From Desulfobacterales bacterium (GTDB lineage: Bacteria > Desulfobacterota > Desulfobacteria > Desulfobacterales > C00003060): DNA of 45,520 bases. Below the pieces are notes generated by a model. It saw only the letters and a list, made by a program, of their open reading frames with translations, searched no databases and was not told where the DNA came from. The position numbers and the translations under genes are program-made. Of this stretch, positions 1 through 7,152 are shown in pieces. Position 1 is the stretch's first letter, and each line of letters begins with the position of its first letter. The stretch spans positions 1 through 45,520 of the forward strand of contig JABXJX010000008.1 in assembly GCA_013375375.1 (NCBI GenBank), written 5' to 3'.

Positions 1-80
1 AATCTTTTATCTTTACCATTTTGGTTGGCTTTTTTGGGTGCCACGTGTCTTTCATGACAATAAAAACATGGGGGTCAAAC

Positions 81-269
81 CTACACATTTGACAAAACGA
101 GTGTTTTCAATGTGTTCGTAATAAGCTTTCCAAACTTCTTATCGTTCTTTTGCTTTAACTGGATTCTTCGACTCGCCTGGGTTACCCCTGATTCGCTCAC
201 ACCAAACCGTTTTCCGATTTCCCTTAATTTTTTGCCGCTATAGCGGTGGCACATAAGGCAAGGGGGCAA
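81..269 (-). pseudogene. C-terminal fragment of a REP-associated (RAYT/Y1-type) transposase
   Basis: The 62 residues read like the C-terminal helix-turn-helix tail of REP-associated tyrosine transposases: a short Cys/His start (CHRYSGKK), then LREIGKRFGVSESGVTQASR, which has the look of a DnaA-like HTH, then a Lys-rich tail. The catalytic HUH/Y1 domain that should lie upstream is absent, because the frame runs straight into the palindrome at 264-338. The fragment is bounded on its other side by a half palindrome (GGGGTCAAACC) around 70-80. It is therefore a remnant, probably inactive. The family assignment is from pattern memory of RAYT tails and has not been searched. Confidence 0.55.
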
Positions 270-338
270 GGGGTCAAGTCTGCTCTTGGCTCATTTAAAA
301 TTATAGCAAGAGTCAAGAGCAGACTTGACCCCTTGCCC
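264..338. repeat. Palindromic REP-like element P1 (25-bp arms)
   Basis: Two perfect 25-bp inverted arms (264-288 and 314-338), containing GGGGTCAAGTCTGCTC and its complement, are separated by a 25-nt AT-rich loop. It adjoins the RAYT-like fragment on one side and the attC-like site at 349 on the other. It is followed by A residues rather than T, so it is not a rightward intrinsic terminator. It shares the GGGGTCAA core with the palindromes at 2386 and 22166, which points to one dispersed element family. Confidence 0.85.
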
Positions 339-348
339 TTAAAAAAAA

Positions 349-421
349 ATATAACGCTCAGCTTGAGGGGCGTGGGTGGAGCGCCAGCGTAACCCGCGTC
401 CCTCTCAAAGCTGTTGTTCGG
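349..421 (-). other. attC-like recombination site B
   Basis: An imperfect hairpin has arms AGCTTGAGGGGCGTGGGT and AACCCGCGTCCCTCTCAAAG, and its outer boxes end in ATAAC on the left and GTTGTTC on the right, resembling attC cores RYYYAAC and GTTRRRY. The stop codon of the upstream cassette gene (TGA at 405-407) lies inside the site, as is typical of cassettes. The cores are degenerate. Palindrome P1 begins a few bases beyond it, so the array appears to end or be truncated here. Confidence 0.6.
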
Positions 422-1031
422 GGGTGTTTTTTTTATCCATATGTTTCAATAACTCATTCATAGCGACATATTGCTGCATGCCTTTAATCCATGCTAACAA
501 TATCAAAGCTATTGCTGCAAACAGAAAATACGATGAAATGATCCATACAATAAGACATTCTTTTTTTATGAAGCATGCAACAAGAAGAATTATTGAAGCA
601 ATAAGCCAATTTGAACCCACTGCAGAGCCTATATGTTTTAGGGCTATTATCCTTTCAAAATCTTTTAATTCATCTTCCTTGTAAAATTTGAGCAATTTGA
701 TTCTTTCAGATGTGTATTCAAAATCATTTGGTTCCTTAAATTCCGACTTTGTAAATCTTCTATATAAAAACTTCAATAAGGTATTTGGGTTCTTGATTCT
801 GCCTGTAGTAAGCATCGGGCTTAAAGAAAGAACCTCTTGATTTATATATCCCGAAACATATGCTATTCCCAAGGTAAATATAGTAAGCACTGTGTTTTTC
901 GATAGTCGCTCAATGTCATCAAATCCAAATCCTAATGCAAAGGTAATCGAAAGTAGAAATGAGGCACCTCCAATTACATACATTAAGTCTCTGCTAAGAA
1001 ATTTACCAAGTCCTTTTATAATTTCATTCAT
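405..1031 (-). CDS. Integron-cassette membrane protein, unknown function
   Basis: This is a 208-aa protein I do not recognise. Two hydrophobic stretches near the N-terminus (around residues 15-35 and 47-64) and two near the C-terminus (around 140-158 and 162-185) suggest four membrane segments. A charged cytoplasmic-type middle region of about 70 residues (KSEFKEPNDFEYTSERIKLL) lies between them. The ATG at 1031 is just downstream of the attC-like site of the preceding cassette, and the stop lies within the next attC-like site. The gene therefore fills a cassette with almost no spare sequence. There is no visible promoter; it would be read from the leader near 2260 or not at all. Function is unknown. 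Confidence 0.7.
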   Translation of the reverse strand: MNEIIKGLGKFLSRDLMYVIGGASFLLSITFALGFGFDDIERLSKNTVLTIFTLGIAYVSGYINQEVLSLSPMLTTGRIKNPNTLLKFLYRRFTKSEFKEPNDFEYTSERIKLLKFYKEDELKDFERIIALKHIGSAVGSNWLIASIILLVACFIKKECLIVWIISSYFLFAAIALILLAWIKGMQQYVAMNELLKHMDKKNTPEQQL

Positions 1032-1039
1032 CTACTTTC

Positions 1040-1108
1040 ACCAAACGCCCCGGCTCAGAGGTGCTGGACACGAAGTGGCCAGCATCCTTTTGCAGCCGTT
1101 TGTTATGA
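1040..1108 (-). other. attC-like recombination site A
   Basis: On the minus strand the site reads CATAACAAACGGCTG, a stem GATGCTGG/CCAGCACC around the apex CCACTTCGTGT, then AGCCGGGGCGTTTGG. The long imperfect palindrome, the ATAAC core on the gene side and its position between the stop of one cassette gene (about 40 nt away) and the start of the next (about 9 nt away) all fit attC. The R' side (GTTTGGT) deviates from the GTTRRRY consensus. Confidence 0.65.
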
Positions 1109-1148
1109 TTTTTTTAGCTACAATAATATCTGGTTATTTTTTATTCCA

Positions 1149-2144
1149 TCATTTGTTAATGATTTTTTGATTCGCTACAGCCTGCTGATGGGATTTTATC
1201 TTATCTTCCCAGACGAACCAATCGAATTCTTGGTATAGTTCATCAAATAATACATTCGCCCAAGTTTTGTATATCTGCACCGAGGGATTCCATGTTCTGT
1301 ACCAGGGAAAATTGGCTGTGCATTTCATTCTCAAACCAATATTCTTGTAGTTTTGAAATGCAGGATCATTCGCTTCGATAAATTCCCGCTCTGGATCAGT
1401 CATCCCAATGTAATGCCCAACATTCCCCAAGCCGAACATTTGAGCACGATAAGTCATCTCAATCCTAATATCAAAATTGAAAGGCTTGTAGAGCCTGATT
1501 TCTGAAGGCCAAAACGGACCCTCCCCTTGGGTATATTGAATCCTCGTGTTCTTGGGCAAAGCAAGACCCCAAGAGAAGCTGATTATGTCATCAAAGAACA
1601 TGTTTTCTTTAAGTGAAGTCGGCATGCTATCCTTGGTGTAGGTTGCGATGTCATTTTTCACGGATTCCTTGCTTTCCAGTTCGCCCCCACCAGAAAAGAA
1701 AGTCGCTCCCGGTAATTCCAACGTCTCTTTCTTTACGTACCACGCTCTATTGTAATGCAAGAAGAGATGCTCTATTACGGCCATTACTTGCATATCGACA
1801 ATTGCTTTTTTATTCTCAAAGAAATCAAGCTCAGACTTCTCTTCTGATTCTGACAACCTTCTCTTGTAGCCGCTAAACATTGCCCCTCGTTTCATATAGT
1901 GTTGGGACAATACTGGCTTCCCAATGAAAAAAAGAAAGGAGTTCTCTTCCTTAGTCACAAAATATACTGGCGTGATTAATTTCTTGATTGGCTGGTCGTT
2001 GGTTACGAAGAGCAGAGCTACAATTATGACACCAAATGAAACGATTGTAGCTTCCCATATTTTCGGGGAACTCCTATTCTGATAAAGTAAAAACACCAGA
2101 ATAAATCCGATTCCAAAGAGTGCGAGTGACAATATTTTTGACAT
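1149..2144 (-). CDS. Integron-cassette membrane-anchored protein, unknown function
   Basis: This is a 331-aa protein of no family I recognise. Two hydrophobic segments at residues 4-21 and 32-48 (ILSLALFGIGFILVFLLY and a second helix) anchor it. The remaining 280 residues look soluble and rich in aromatic residues, with a Trp-rich C-terminus (WYRTWNPSVQIYKTWANVLF). It is the first cassette after the attI-like leader at 2260-2367, the position with highest expression in functional integrons. The ribosome-binding site is weak: only GAGAG about 10 nt upstream of the ATG. Its base composition is AT-richer than the housekeeping genes nearby, consistent with acquired DNA. Confidence 0.7.
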   Translation of the reverse strand: MSKILSLALFGIGFILVFLLYQNRSSPKIWEATIVSFGVIIVALLFVTNDQPIKKLITPVYFVTKEENSFLFFIGKPVLSQHYMKRGAMFSGYKRRLSESEEKSELDFFENKKAIVDMQVMAVIEHLFLHYNRAWYVKKETLELPGATFFSGGGELESKESVKNDIATYTKDSMPTSLKENMFFDDIISFSWGLALPKNTRIQYTQGEGPFWPSEIRLYKPFNFDIRIEMTYRAQMFGLGNVGHYIGMTDPEREFIEANDPAFQNYKNIGLRMKCTANFPWYRTWNPSVQIYKTWANVLFDELYQEFDWFVWEDKIKSHQQAVANQKIINK

Positions 2145-2259
2145 AATATATTACTCTCGATTTTGAATATGGATAAACAGAGCTTCACCTGACTCATGAA
2201 CAAGACCTGACACCATCCCACTCCTGGGATGACATGAGGGCAAAGATAAGATTTTTAAT

Positions 2260-2367
2260 CATAACCATTAAGTGTAAAGAACTAATTCAATGATATTAGC
2301 TATTCTTGAGTTAAACTTTGATTTATTTCATATGATGATATATCATAATCATTTATGAAAAAGCAAT
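2260..2367 (-). other. attI-like leader of relict integron 1
   Basis: About 108 bp aligns without large gaps to 25110-25216. Shared blocks include ATTAAGTGT, GATATTAGCTAT and ATATCATAAT, and both copies end in ATGAAAAA. On the minus strand it ends in GTTATG, the cassette-side recombination core, immediately before cassette DNA. At the other end lies a start codon in the same position as the integrase start of relict integron 2, so this segment should hold attI and the divergent promoters. The parallel was found by eye. Residual identity is roughly 70 percent, and experimental attI function is not implied. Confidence 0.65.
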
Positions 2368-2385
2368 AAGTGGGCCTGGGGGGCC

Positions 2386-2456
2386 TGGGGTCAAACCTTG
2401 AATTGTGATTAAGAATTGACGCCTCCGATTAAAGCACAAATCAAGGTTTGACCCCA
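2386..2456. repeat. Palindromic REP-like element P2
   Basis: The arms TGGGGTCAAACCTTGA (2386-2401) and its exact complement (2441-2456) are extended by about 10 further imperfectly matched bases (TTGTGATTAA-like). The same arms occur in P3 at 22166-22226. Its right arm supplies the last codons and the TGA stop of the ChaN-like gene. Its left flank cuts off the integrase remnant of relict integron 1. Confidence 0.85.
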
Positions 2457-3646
2457 TCTCTTGCCTTAAAGGTGACCTCAAAGCTTAAAGGCTTTTTATC
2501 TCGCAACACTTCTATGATCCCTCTTTCACCCGGTTTCTTTAAGCCGATTAAGTAGGTGAGATCGAACCTTGTTTCAATTGGCTCTCCGTCCATAGCTGTT
2601 ATTATATCGTTTTTCTGTAATCCCACTTCTTCTGCCGTTGAGTTCTTGAGAGTTCCCAGTACCTTTACTCCGTCGTCAGTATCTCGAATCATGACTCCAA
2701 GATATACCCTTTGATCATCGAGATCCTGGTAGCTGACAATCCAGGCAAAATCTCCGGATTGTAAAGGAATTTCAGGCGGGGTGACGGCCATTAATTTGTG
2801 CTTTTTTTCCGGGGGGACATGAACCGTCATGGGAAGAACAATGGCATAGGGTAACGGAATGCGCCGAAATACCCGACGCGGAATACCGAAACCATATTGA
2901 ATATGATGGCTACCTGCAAAGATCAACATTTGCTTATCTTGACCATGTTCGCCTTGAAGATATTCGGCTATGCTCTCGGCCATGGATTCATCCCATAATA
3001 CCTGGACCCTATAAAAAGACTCAAAACTTTGCCCGCCCATCGGATGCTTACCAAAGACAGCCTTGATGTGAGCCCGGTGGTAGGGATCTTGAAAGTCCAT
3101 CTGTGGGAACTCTTCTTCATTATCTTTGGGCTGATCAGCGGATTCAGCCTTTTTGACTCTTTCCAGCCAGTCGCCAGGTGCGCGAAGGGCTATGAGAGGT
3201 ATTTTGTTCTCTCGGATATAATGCAGGATAGATCTATAATATTGAAAATCATTACTCCAGTTTTTCAGCCATATCTTCACGAAATCCTTTTCGTCTATTT
3301 TTCCGGATGTCCACTGATCAGCAGATTCCTGTGAAGACCTTTTTAGCATTTCAATGCCGACAGCTATTTTCTTGGGATGGCGTTTTGTAAGTGCCTTTAG
3401 AATTTCCATCTGTACCTTATGGCTATTGATATTGTCATGGACTTCACCCACATAAATTATTCTTGTTCCGGTTAACATATTTATCAATTGTTCCTTGGTT
3501 ATCTTGACTCCGGTAGGAATATGGATGATATCACCTTCTTTAAGAGAGGAGAGTTCCCTATAGGGTGATTGCCAGTTAAGCTTATGGCCGGCACAACCCA
3601 TTAAAAAGACGCAAAAGATTGTCCACATAATTTTTCTCTGCATCAT
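2441..3646 (-). CDS. ChaN/Tiki-superfamily lipoprotein with C-terminal PDZ domain
   Basis: This 401-aa protein begins with a lipoprotein signal (MWTIFCVFLMGC, lipobox LMGC), so it should be membrane-anchored after export. Residues about 45-290 form a ChaN-like haem-binding/Tiki fold, with the typical GEVHDN motif near residue 70 and AGSHHIQYG near 245. Residues about 310-395 resemble a PDZ domain (VLGTLKNSTAEEVGLQKND, ITAMDGEPIETRFDL). ChaN family members bind haem or act as Tiki-like metallohydrolases; which applies here cannot be read from the sequence. It starts with two Met codons (3646 or 3643) after a weak ribosome-binding site. The last codons and the stop come from palindrome P2, so the native C-terminus may have been altered. 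Confidence 0.8.
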   Translation of the reverse strand: MMQRKIMWTIFCVFLMGCAGHKLNWQSPYRELSSLKEGDIIHIPTGVKITKEQLINMLTGTRIIYVGEVHDNINSHKVQMEILKALTKRHPKKIAVGIEMLKRSSQESADQWTSGKIDEKDFVKIWLKNWSNDFQYYRSILHYIRENKIPLIALRAPGDWLERVKKAESADQPKDNEEEFPQMDFQDPYHRAHIKAVFGKHPMGGQSFESFYRVQVLWDESMAESIAEYLQGEHGQDKQMLIFAGSHHIQYGFGIPRRVFRRIPLPYAIVLPMTVHVPPEKKHKLMAVTPPEIPLQSGDFAWIVSYQDLDDQRVYLGVMIRDTDDGVKVLGTLKNSTAEEVGLQKNDIITAMDGEPIETRFDLTYLIGLKKPGERGIIEVLRDKKPLSFEVTFKARDGVKP

Positions 3647-3939
3647 TTCTAATAACCTACCTTTTGAGGCCCCCCACAGTCCACTCGGGGCGGACAGGGA
3701 ATCCTCGACTATGAAGAATTTTTAAAAGTAGTGTACTATCATATAATTTGTCCTGCAATAATAGAAAAATTGGTAAAATGATAGGGATAAGTAAAACGAA
3801 TACCCCCAAAAATAAAATGGCCATAACCTTTCAGGGGGTAGCATGCTTCTTTTCACTCTGCTAAGTCATGGAAAAACAGAGGGTTTCCGTCAGGCCGTTC
3901 CAAGAAACATCCTAACCTTGAACGATCACAAAATACCCC

Positions 3940-3966
3940 TCAAGTTTTTGATGAAAATACCGAAAA
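3940..3966 (+). promoter_or_regulatory. Sigma-28 (FliA)-like promoter
   Basis: TCAAGTTT, an 11-nt spacer, then ACCGAAAA match the enterobacterial sigma-28 consensus TAAAGTTT-N11-GCCGATAA at 13 of 16 positions with exact spacing. Transcription would start near 3973, about 12 nt before the riboswitch aptamer. The target is a FliD-like gene, exactly the late-flagellar class normally driven by FliA. Confidence 0.65.
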
Positions 3967-3984
3967 ATAGTATATGAGAGATTG

Positions 3985-4074
3985 TGCGTTGAGGGGCAAA
4001 CTTGCCAAAAGGTAGGGACGCAAAGCTTCCGGCCTAAGTTCCGATTTATCGGAATAAGGCAGCGGGGTTGCAAG
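3985..4074 (+). promoter_or_regulatory. Cyclic di-GMP-I (GEMM) riboswitch aptamer
   Basis: The conserved GEMM-I backbone is plain: GGGGCAAAC, then GGGACGCAAAGC, CCGGCCTAAG, a GTTCCGATTTATCGGAA hairpin arm, and AGGCAGCGGGGTTGC. The order and spacing match the class that binds c-di-GMP, including the tetraloop-receptor-like arm. It lies in the 5' leader of the FliD-like gene, directly before an intrinsic terminator, so it probably acts by transcription attenuation. Whether the ligand turns the gene on or off was not determined. Confidence 0.93.
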
Positions 4075-4086
4075 ACGAAGACAAGC

Positions 4087-4124
4087 AAAAGCCCGCTTTT
4101 GCCTTTCCGGAGCGGGCTTTTATT
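4087..4124 (+). terminator. Intrinsic terminator (riboswitch expression platform)
   Basis: An 11-bp perfect stem (AAAAGCCCGCT/AGCGGGCTTTT) with a 13-nt loop is followed by TTTTATTT. It sits between the c-di-GMP aptamer and the ribosome-binding site GGAGG at 4132. This is the usual layout for a riboswitch that controls read-through into the gene behind it. Confidence 0.85.
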
Positions 4125-4142
4125 TCCCAGTGGAGGTGCATG

Positions 4143-5417
4143 ATGCAAATTACCGGCTCCTACAATAATTACGTGAACATGACGAATCTTCTCGCACCAT
4201 TAGGAGCAAGGGGTTCGGCAGATTTAGTCATGCAGGTCTTTTCGTCTGCTGTGGGGAATCTCCAAGACAAGATCAACCAGCAAATATTCTCTGAGGAGTC
4301 TGATGCCGCCATTAAAGAACTTTACAATGAAGTTTCGGATCTGGCCGGCCGGGCTGAAAAATTGACACTAACTTATTTTAATTCCGTCTTTTTTGACCGC
4401 ACACCTACATCCTCGGACTCCAACGTATTGACTGCTACGGCAGTCGACGCCTTTTCTCTCGATTCCGGAGCGGCTGAGGCCACCTATAACATTTCGGTTA
4501 ACCAACTGGCGCTGGCCCAGGAAAACACAGGATTTGAGTTAAATGCAGCCGATCCGAGCGTGGTTAATCCGGGAATCAATACATTCAACATTAACATCAA
4601 CGGCCAGGACCATGAACTCGGCATTGATGTGGTGGATGGTGATACCAACGAGGTCGTACTCCAAAAAATAGTGGCGGCCATCAATGATGCCGGTTTAGGG
4701 GTGACCGGGGAGGTAACTGCCGGCAGTTTAGAGGGGACTCAACAGTTGGTCATCACGGCTGATCAAACAGGCACGGCCGGTTCTTTCACCCTGTCAGACG
4801 TATCTGGTAATGCGGTGACCGTGACAGGCACTGCTACCGTGTCAACTGTAGCTCAAGATGCTGCATATACGGTTGATGGAACCGGCTATACATCTGAAAC
4901 TAATACCATCTATCTGGATAGCGGACTCGTTACAGTCAATCTAAAAGGAGCGGGGGAATCGATCTTGACGGTGGCCCCGGATCAGAACGAGGTCGAAAAC
5001 GCCATAACCGCCTTTGTTTCAGCAGTGAATTCCATTATAGATTTTCTGGAAACCAATTGTGACTACATCGAGGACGAGGTTCTGTCGTCCGTGAATTCTT
5101 TTGTCACCGAGCACAAGAGCGAACTGGAGTCTTTCGGTGTCACCATAGAAGAAGATGGAAAGCTTGTGGTAGATACCTACAATCTGGCTACGGCCGTGAA
5201 CGACGACCTTTCAGGTATTAAAGACGCTTTTGCCGGGTTCGACGGATTGGCCGTACAGGTCAAAAACTATACCGCCCGCATATCGACCGACTCTCCTCTC
5301 AATTATGCCAAGGAAGCCGAGGGTATGAGTAAGGATTTCGTTGATTACCTCTACGGTACTTCAGCGACGATGCTGGAAAAAATCCTCCAGGGGATGCTAC
5401 TCGATACCTTTGTGTAA
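4143..5417 (+). CDS. Orphan FliD-like (flagellar hook-associated/cap) protein
   Basis: The protein is 424 aa from the ATG at 4143; an ATG at 4140 is only 3 nt from GGAGG, so the second is preferred. The N-terminal 80 residues look coiled. The stretch SDSNVLTATAVDAFSLDSG followed by YNISVNQLALAQ is typical of FliD N-terminal regions, and the Ser/Thr/Val-rich middle resembles flagellin/FliD insertion domains. The C-terminal coiled region lacks a strong FliD_C signature that I could confirm. No other flagellar gene is in the window. Control by a sigma-28-like promoter and a c-di-GMP riboswitch supports a role in flagellar cap or surface adhesion. It could instead be a FliD-derived adhesin. Confidence 0.7.
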   Translation: MQITGSYNNYVNMTNLLAPLGARGSADLVMQVFSSAVGNLQDKINQQIFSEESDAAIKELYNEVSDLAGRAEKLTLTYFNSVFFDRTPTSSDSNVLTATAVDAFSLDSGAAEATYNISVNQLALAQENTGFELNAADPSVVNPGINTFNININGQDHELGIDVVDGDTNEVVLQKIVAAINDAGLGVTGEVTAGSLEGTQQLVITADQTGTAGSFTLSDVSGNAVTVTGTATVSTVAQDAAYTVDGTGYTSETNTIYLDSGLVTVNLKGAGESILTVAPDQNEVENAITAFVSAVNSIIDFLETNCDYIEDEVLSSVNSFVTEHKSELESFGVTIEEDGKLVVDTYNLATAVNDDLSGIKDAFAGFDGLAVQVKNYTARISTDSPLNYAKEAEGMSKDFVDYLYGTSATMLEKILQGMLLDTFV

Positions 5418-5442
5418 TCCCGGATTATTAAAGTCACTCTCT

Positions 5443-6207
5443 TTATAATTCAAAGACGGCCGTCACGGGAAAGTGATCTGAAGGATAGATCCCGTCCACC
5501 TGCCCTTGCAGTACCTCACACCCTCTAAGGCGGAGATTCCCCCTGTACAGGATCCAGTCGATGTAACCGCCGGCGGGCTTTCCGGTGAATCGATGTAGTG
5601 TGCCGGGGTACGGCATCTTAAAGGTTTCATTAAAATCCAAGCCGTTTTTTCCATCGACCTCTTTCCCCGTAAGCCATTGATAACAAAGGCTTACGGGTGT
5701 GGCGTTAAAATCGCCTGTTAGAATAGTTGGAATCTCATTGTCATATGCCGCCAATTGTTCTTTGATCACCCCTGCAGCCCCCATATGAGCGGGGGTCTCA
5801 AAATCAAAATGGGTGTCAATACAAATCAATGGTTGATTGTTGAGATGAAAAAGCCCGAGGGTAGCCTGTCTTGGATAACAGCTTCCAAAAGACCGGCTCG
5901 GGATATGGGGTGTTTGACTCAAGAAAAAGTGGAGATTATCATTACAAACAATCGTTTTTCTATAAAACAGAATATTGTCTTGCCAGAATTTAGGGGCAGG
6001 GCGCCGTCTCCCTATATAGCTATATTCAGATAGGTTCTCGGCCAGAAAATCGATCTGGAAAGGATTGGCTTCTTGTGTGGCAATAAAATCGGGGCTTTGT
6101 CTCTTTAAAACCTTCACCACACTTGCCTTGCGATAGTCCCACGCATTGGGACCATCATCAGCAAGACCAAACCGCAGATTAAGTGATAACACCGACACTC
6201 TCTTCAT
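5443..6207 (-). CDS. Endonuclease/exonuclease/phosphatase (EEP) family protein
   Basis: The protein is about 254 aa from the Met of MKRVSVLSLNLRFG; the longer ORF adds 27 unlikely residues encoded by an iterated intergenic sequence. EEP motifs are in order: LNLRFG, the metal-binding Glu in ATQEAN, DTHFD, the catalytic TGDFNATP, YIDWILYR, and the final YPSDHFPV. The family hydrolyses phosphodiester or phosphomonoester bonds (DNA repair nucleases, phosphatases, sphingomyelinases); the substrate is unknown. No signal peptide is seen, so it is probably cytoplasmic. It is convergent with the FliD-like gene and lies just downstream of the CYTH gene on the same strand (91-nt gap), perhaps co-transcribed. 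Confidence 0.85.
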   Translation of the reverse strand: MKRVSVLSLNLRFGLADDGPNAWDYRKASVVKVLKRQSPDFIATQEANPFQIDFLAENLSEYSYIGRRRPAPKFWQDNILFYRKTIVCNDNLHFFLSQTPHIPSRSFGSCYPRQATLGLFHLNNQPLICIDTHFDFETPAHMGAAGVIKEQLAAYDNEIPTILTGDFNATPVSLCYQWLTGKEVDGKNGLDFNETFKMPYPGTLHRFTGKPAGGYIDWILYRGNLRLRGCEVLQGQVDGIYPSDHFPVTAVFEL

Positions 6208-6297
6208 TATTCGGCCCAAGACATAGTGTTTGTTGTGTTTGCACCGTTTATTGTGTTTTAACCCAAGAAACCCAAGAAACACAACCAACTCAAAAAA

Positions 6298-6906
6298 CTA
6301 CTTAGCATAGAGTAAAGGGAGGTATTTTGTTACGTCCGAGTTTGTTGCTTTGAAGTTTTCAAATGTTATATCGCTGAAACCGAGGCCCTCTTCACGCTGA
6401 AGGATTTCAAAAATCTCCAGGTAATTCAGCAATACCCTTTCTTCCCACTTCAGGTCGAGTCGATCTGCTATATCGCGGATATGAGATTTTTGTCCCTCGA
6501 TCTCCAGAAATATGCCATACGGCATTGTGTCTATAAGGAGGTTCGTACTATTAAGAACAAATGTCTCCCGCCATTTCTCATAGGCCTGCTCCGGGTGAAA
6601 CCCCAGGCCTTTTAAAATGGAGTGGCAGATGTGAAAATCGTCCACTTCTACCTCCAACTCTCGGTGTATTTTAAATTGAGTATCAGGGTTGGGGAGGGTT
6701 GACTTAAAGGTTAGCAGGATTCGGTCATTTTTCCGGAGTCTTAATAGGATACCTTGTTTCTTGAGACTCTTTGATACATCTTCAAATCTGACATTGGTCT
6801 CAAATACTCTGCCACAGTGTGTGGCGCCCATAGCGAGTATGCTGTCTCGCAGTGGCTTGATTGCAGGAATGTGAAACTTCACCTCAATTTCGAGTGGATC
6901 GTGCAT
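6298..6906 (-). CDS. CYTH-domain protein (class IV adenylate cyclase/CyaB-like)
   Basis: The 202-aa protein starts with the hallmark EIEVKF motif (ExExK), followed by alternating charged strands typical of the triphosphate-tunnel fold: RFEDVSKSLKKQGILLRLRK, LTFKS, HRELEVEVDD, and FLEIEGQK. Members bind triphosphates and metal; functions range from adenylate cyclase to thiamine-triphosphatase and tripolyphosphatase, so the reaction is not assigned. It reads in the same direction as the EEP gene. About 250 nt separates its start from rplM, which is divergent. Confidence 0.85.
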   Translation of the reverse strand: MHDPLEIEVKFHIPAIKPLRDSILAMGATHCGRVFETNVRFEDVSKSLKKQGILLRLRKNDRILLTFKSTLPNPDTQFKIHRELEVEVDDFHICHSILKGLGFHPEQAYEKWRETFVLNSTNLLIDTMPYGIFLEIEGQKSHIRDIADRLDLKWEERVLLNYLEIFEILQREEGLGFSDITFENFKATNSDVTKYLPLLYAK

Positions 6907-7074
6907 AACGTCTTGGAATTTCTATTTGCCTACGCTTGTCCGTCTCCCTCTAAGCTTTGCAACATATTGGAAATAGGGTAAAATGTCAAACAAAATAATT
7001 GCTACATCCGGAATAATACACAATTTATAACCGGCTCGGCATTATCAGAACCTGTTCGCTCATTATTTTTTTAC

Positions 7075-7103
7075 TTGACACAGAATTGGGGGGGTAATAG
7101 ATA
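7075..7103 (+). promoter_or_regulatory. Putative sigma-70 promoter of rplM-rpsI
   Basis: A perfect TTGACA at 7075-7080 is followed after 17 nt by TAGATA (7098-7103), about 50 nt upstream of the rplM start. The -10 element is weak, so only the -35 match and the position support it. Confidence 0.45.
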
Positions 7104-7152
7104 TTTCAAGTTTTAGAAAGTCAAAAGATTAAGGATGCGAAAAGATTGAGAC

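Larger units (their letters stand above)
349..2367 (-). mobile_element. Relict integron 1 (two cassettes plus attI-like leader)
   Basis: Reading leftward, the unit runs from an attI-like leader (2260-2367), to a cassette gene, an attC-like site (1040-1108), a second cassette gene, and an attC-like site (349-421). Both genes are on the same strand and both are unknown membrane proteins, as is common for cassette cargo. The right edge retains only ATGAAAAAGCAATAA, which matches the position of the integrase start in relict integron 2. The rest of intI is lost at the palindrome beginning near 2386. The interpretation rests on the hairpin sites and on leader homology. Confidence 0.65.

Noticed and set aside
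264-338. P1 as an intrinsic terminator
   Set aside because: The hairpin is followed by A residues on the + strand and preceded by T on the - strand, so neither direction has the needed T-run after the stem.
2386-2456. P2 and P3 as attC sites
   Set aside because: They are near-perfect hairpins without RYYYAAC/GTTRRRY boxes or the bulged asymmetric stem of attC.
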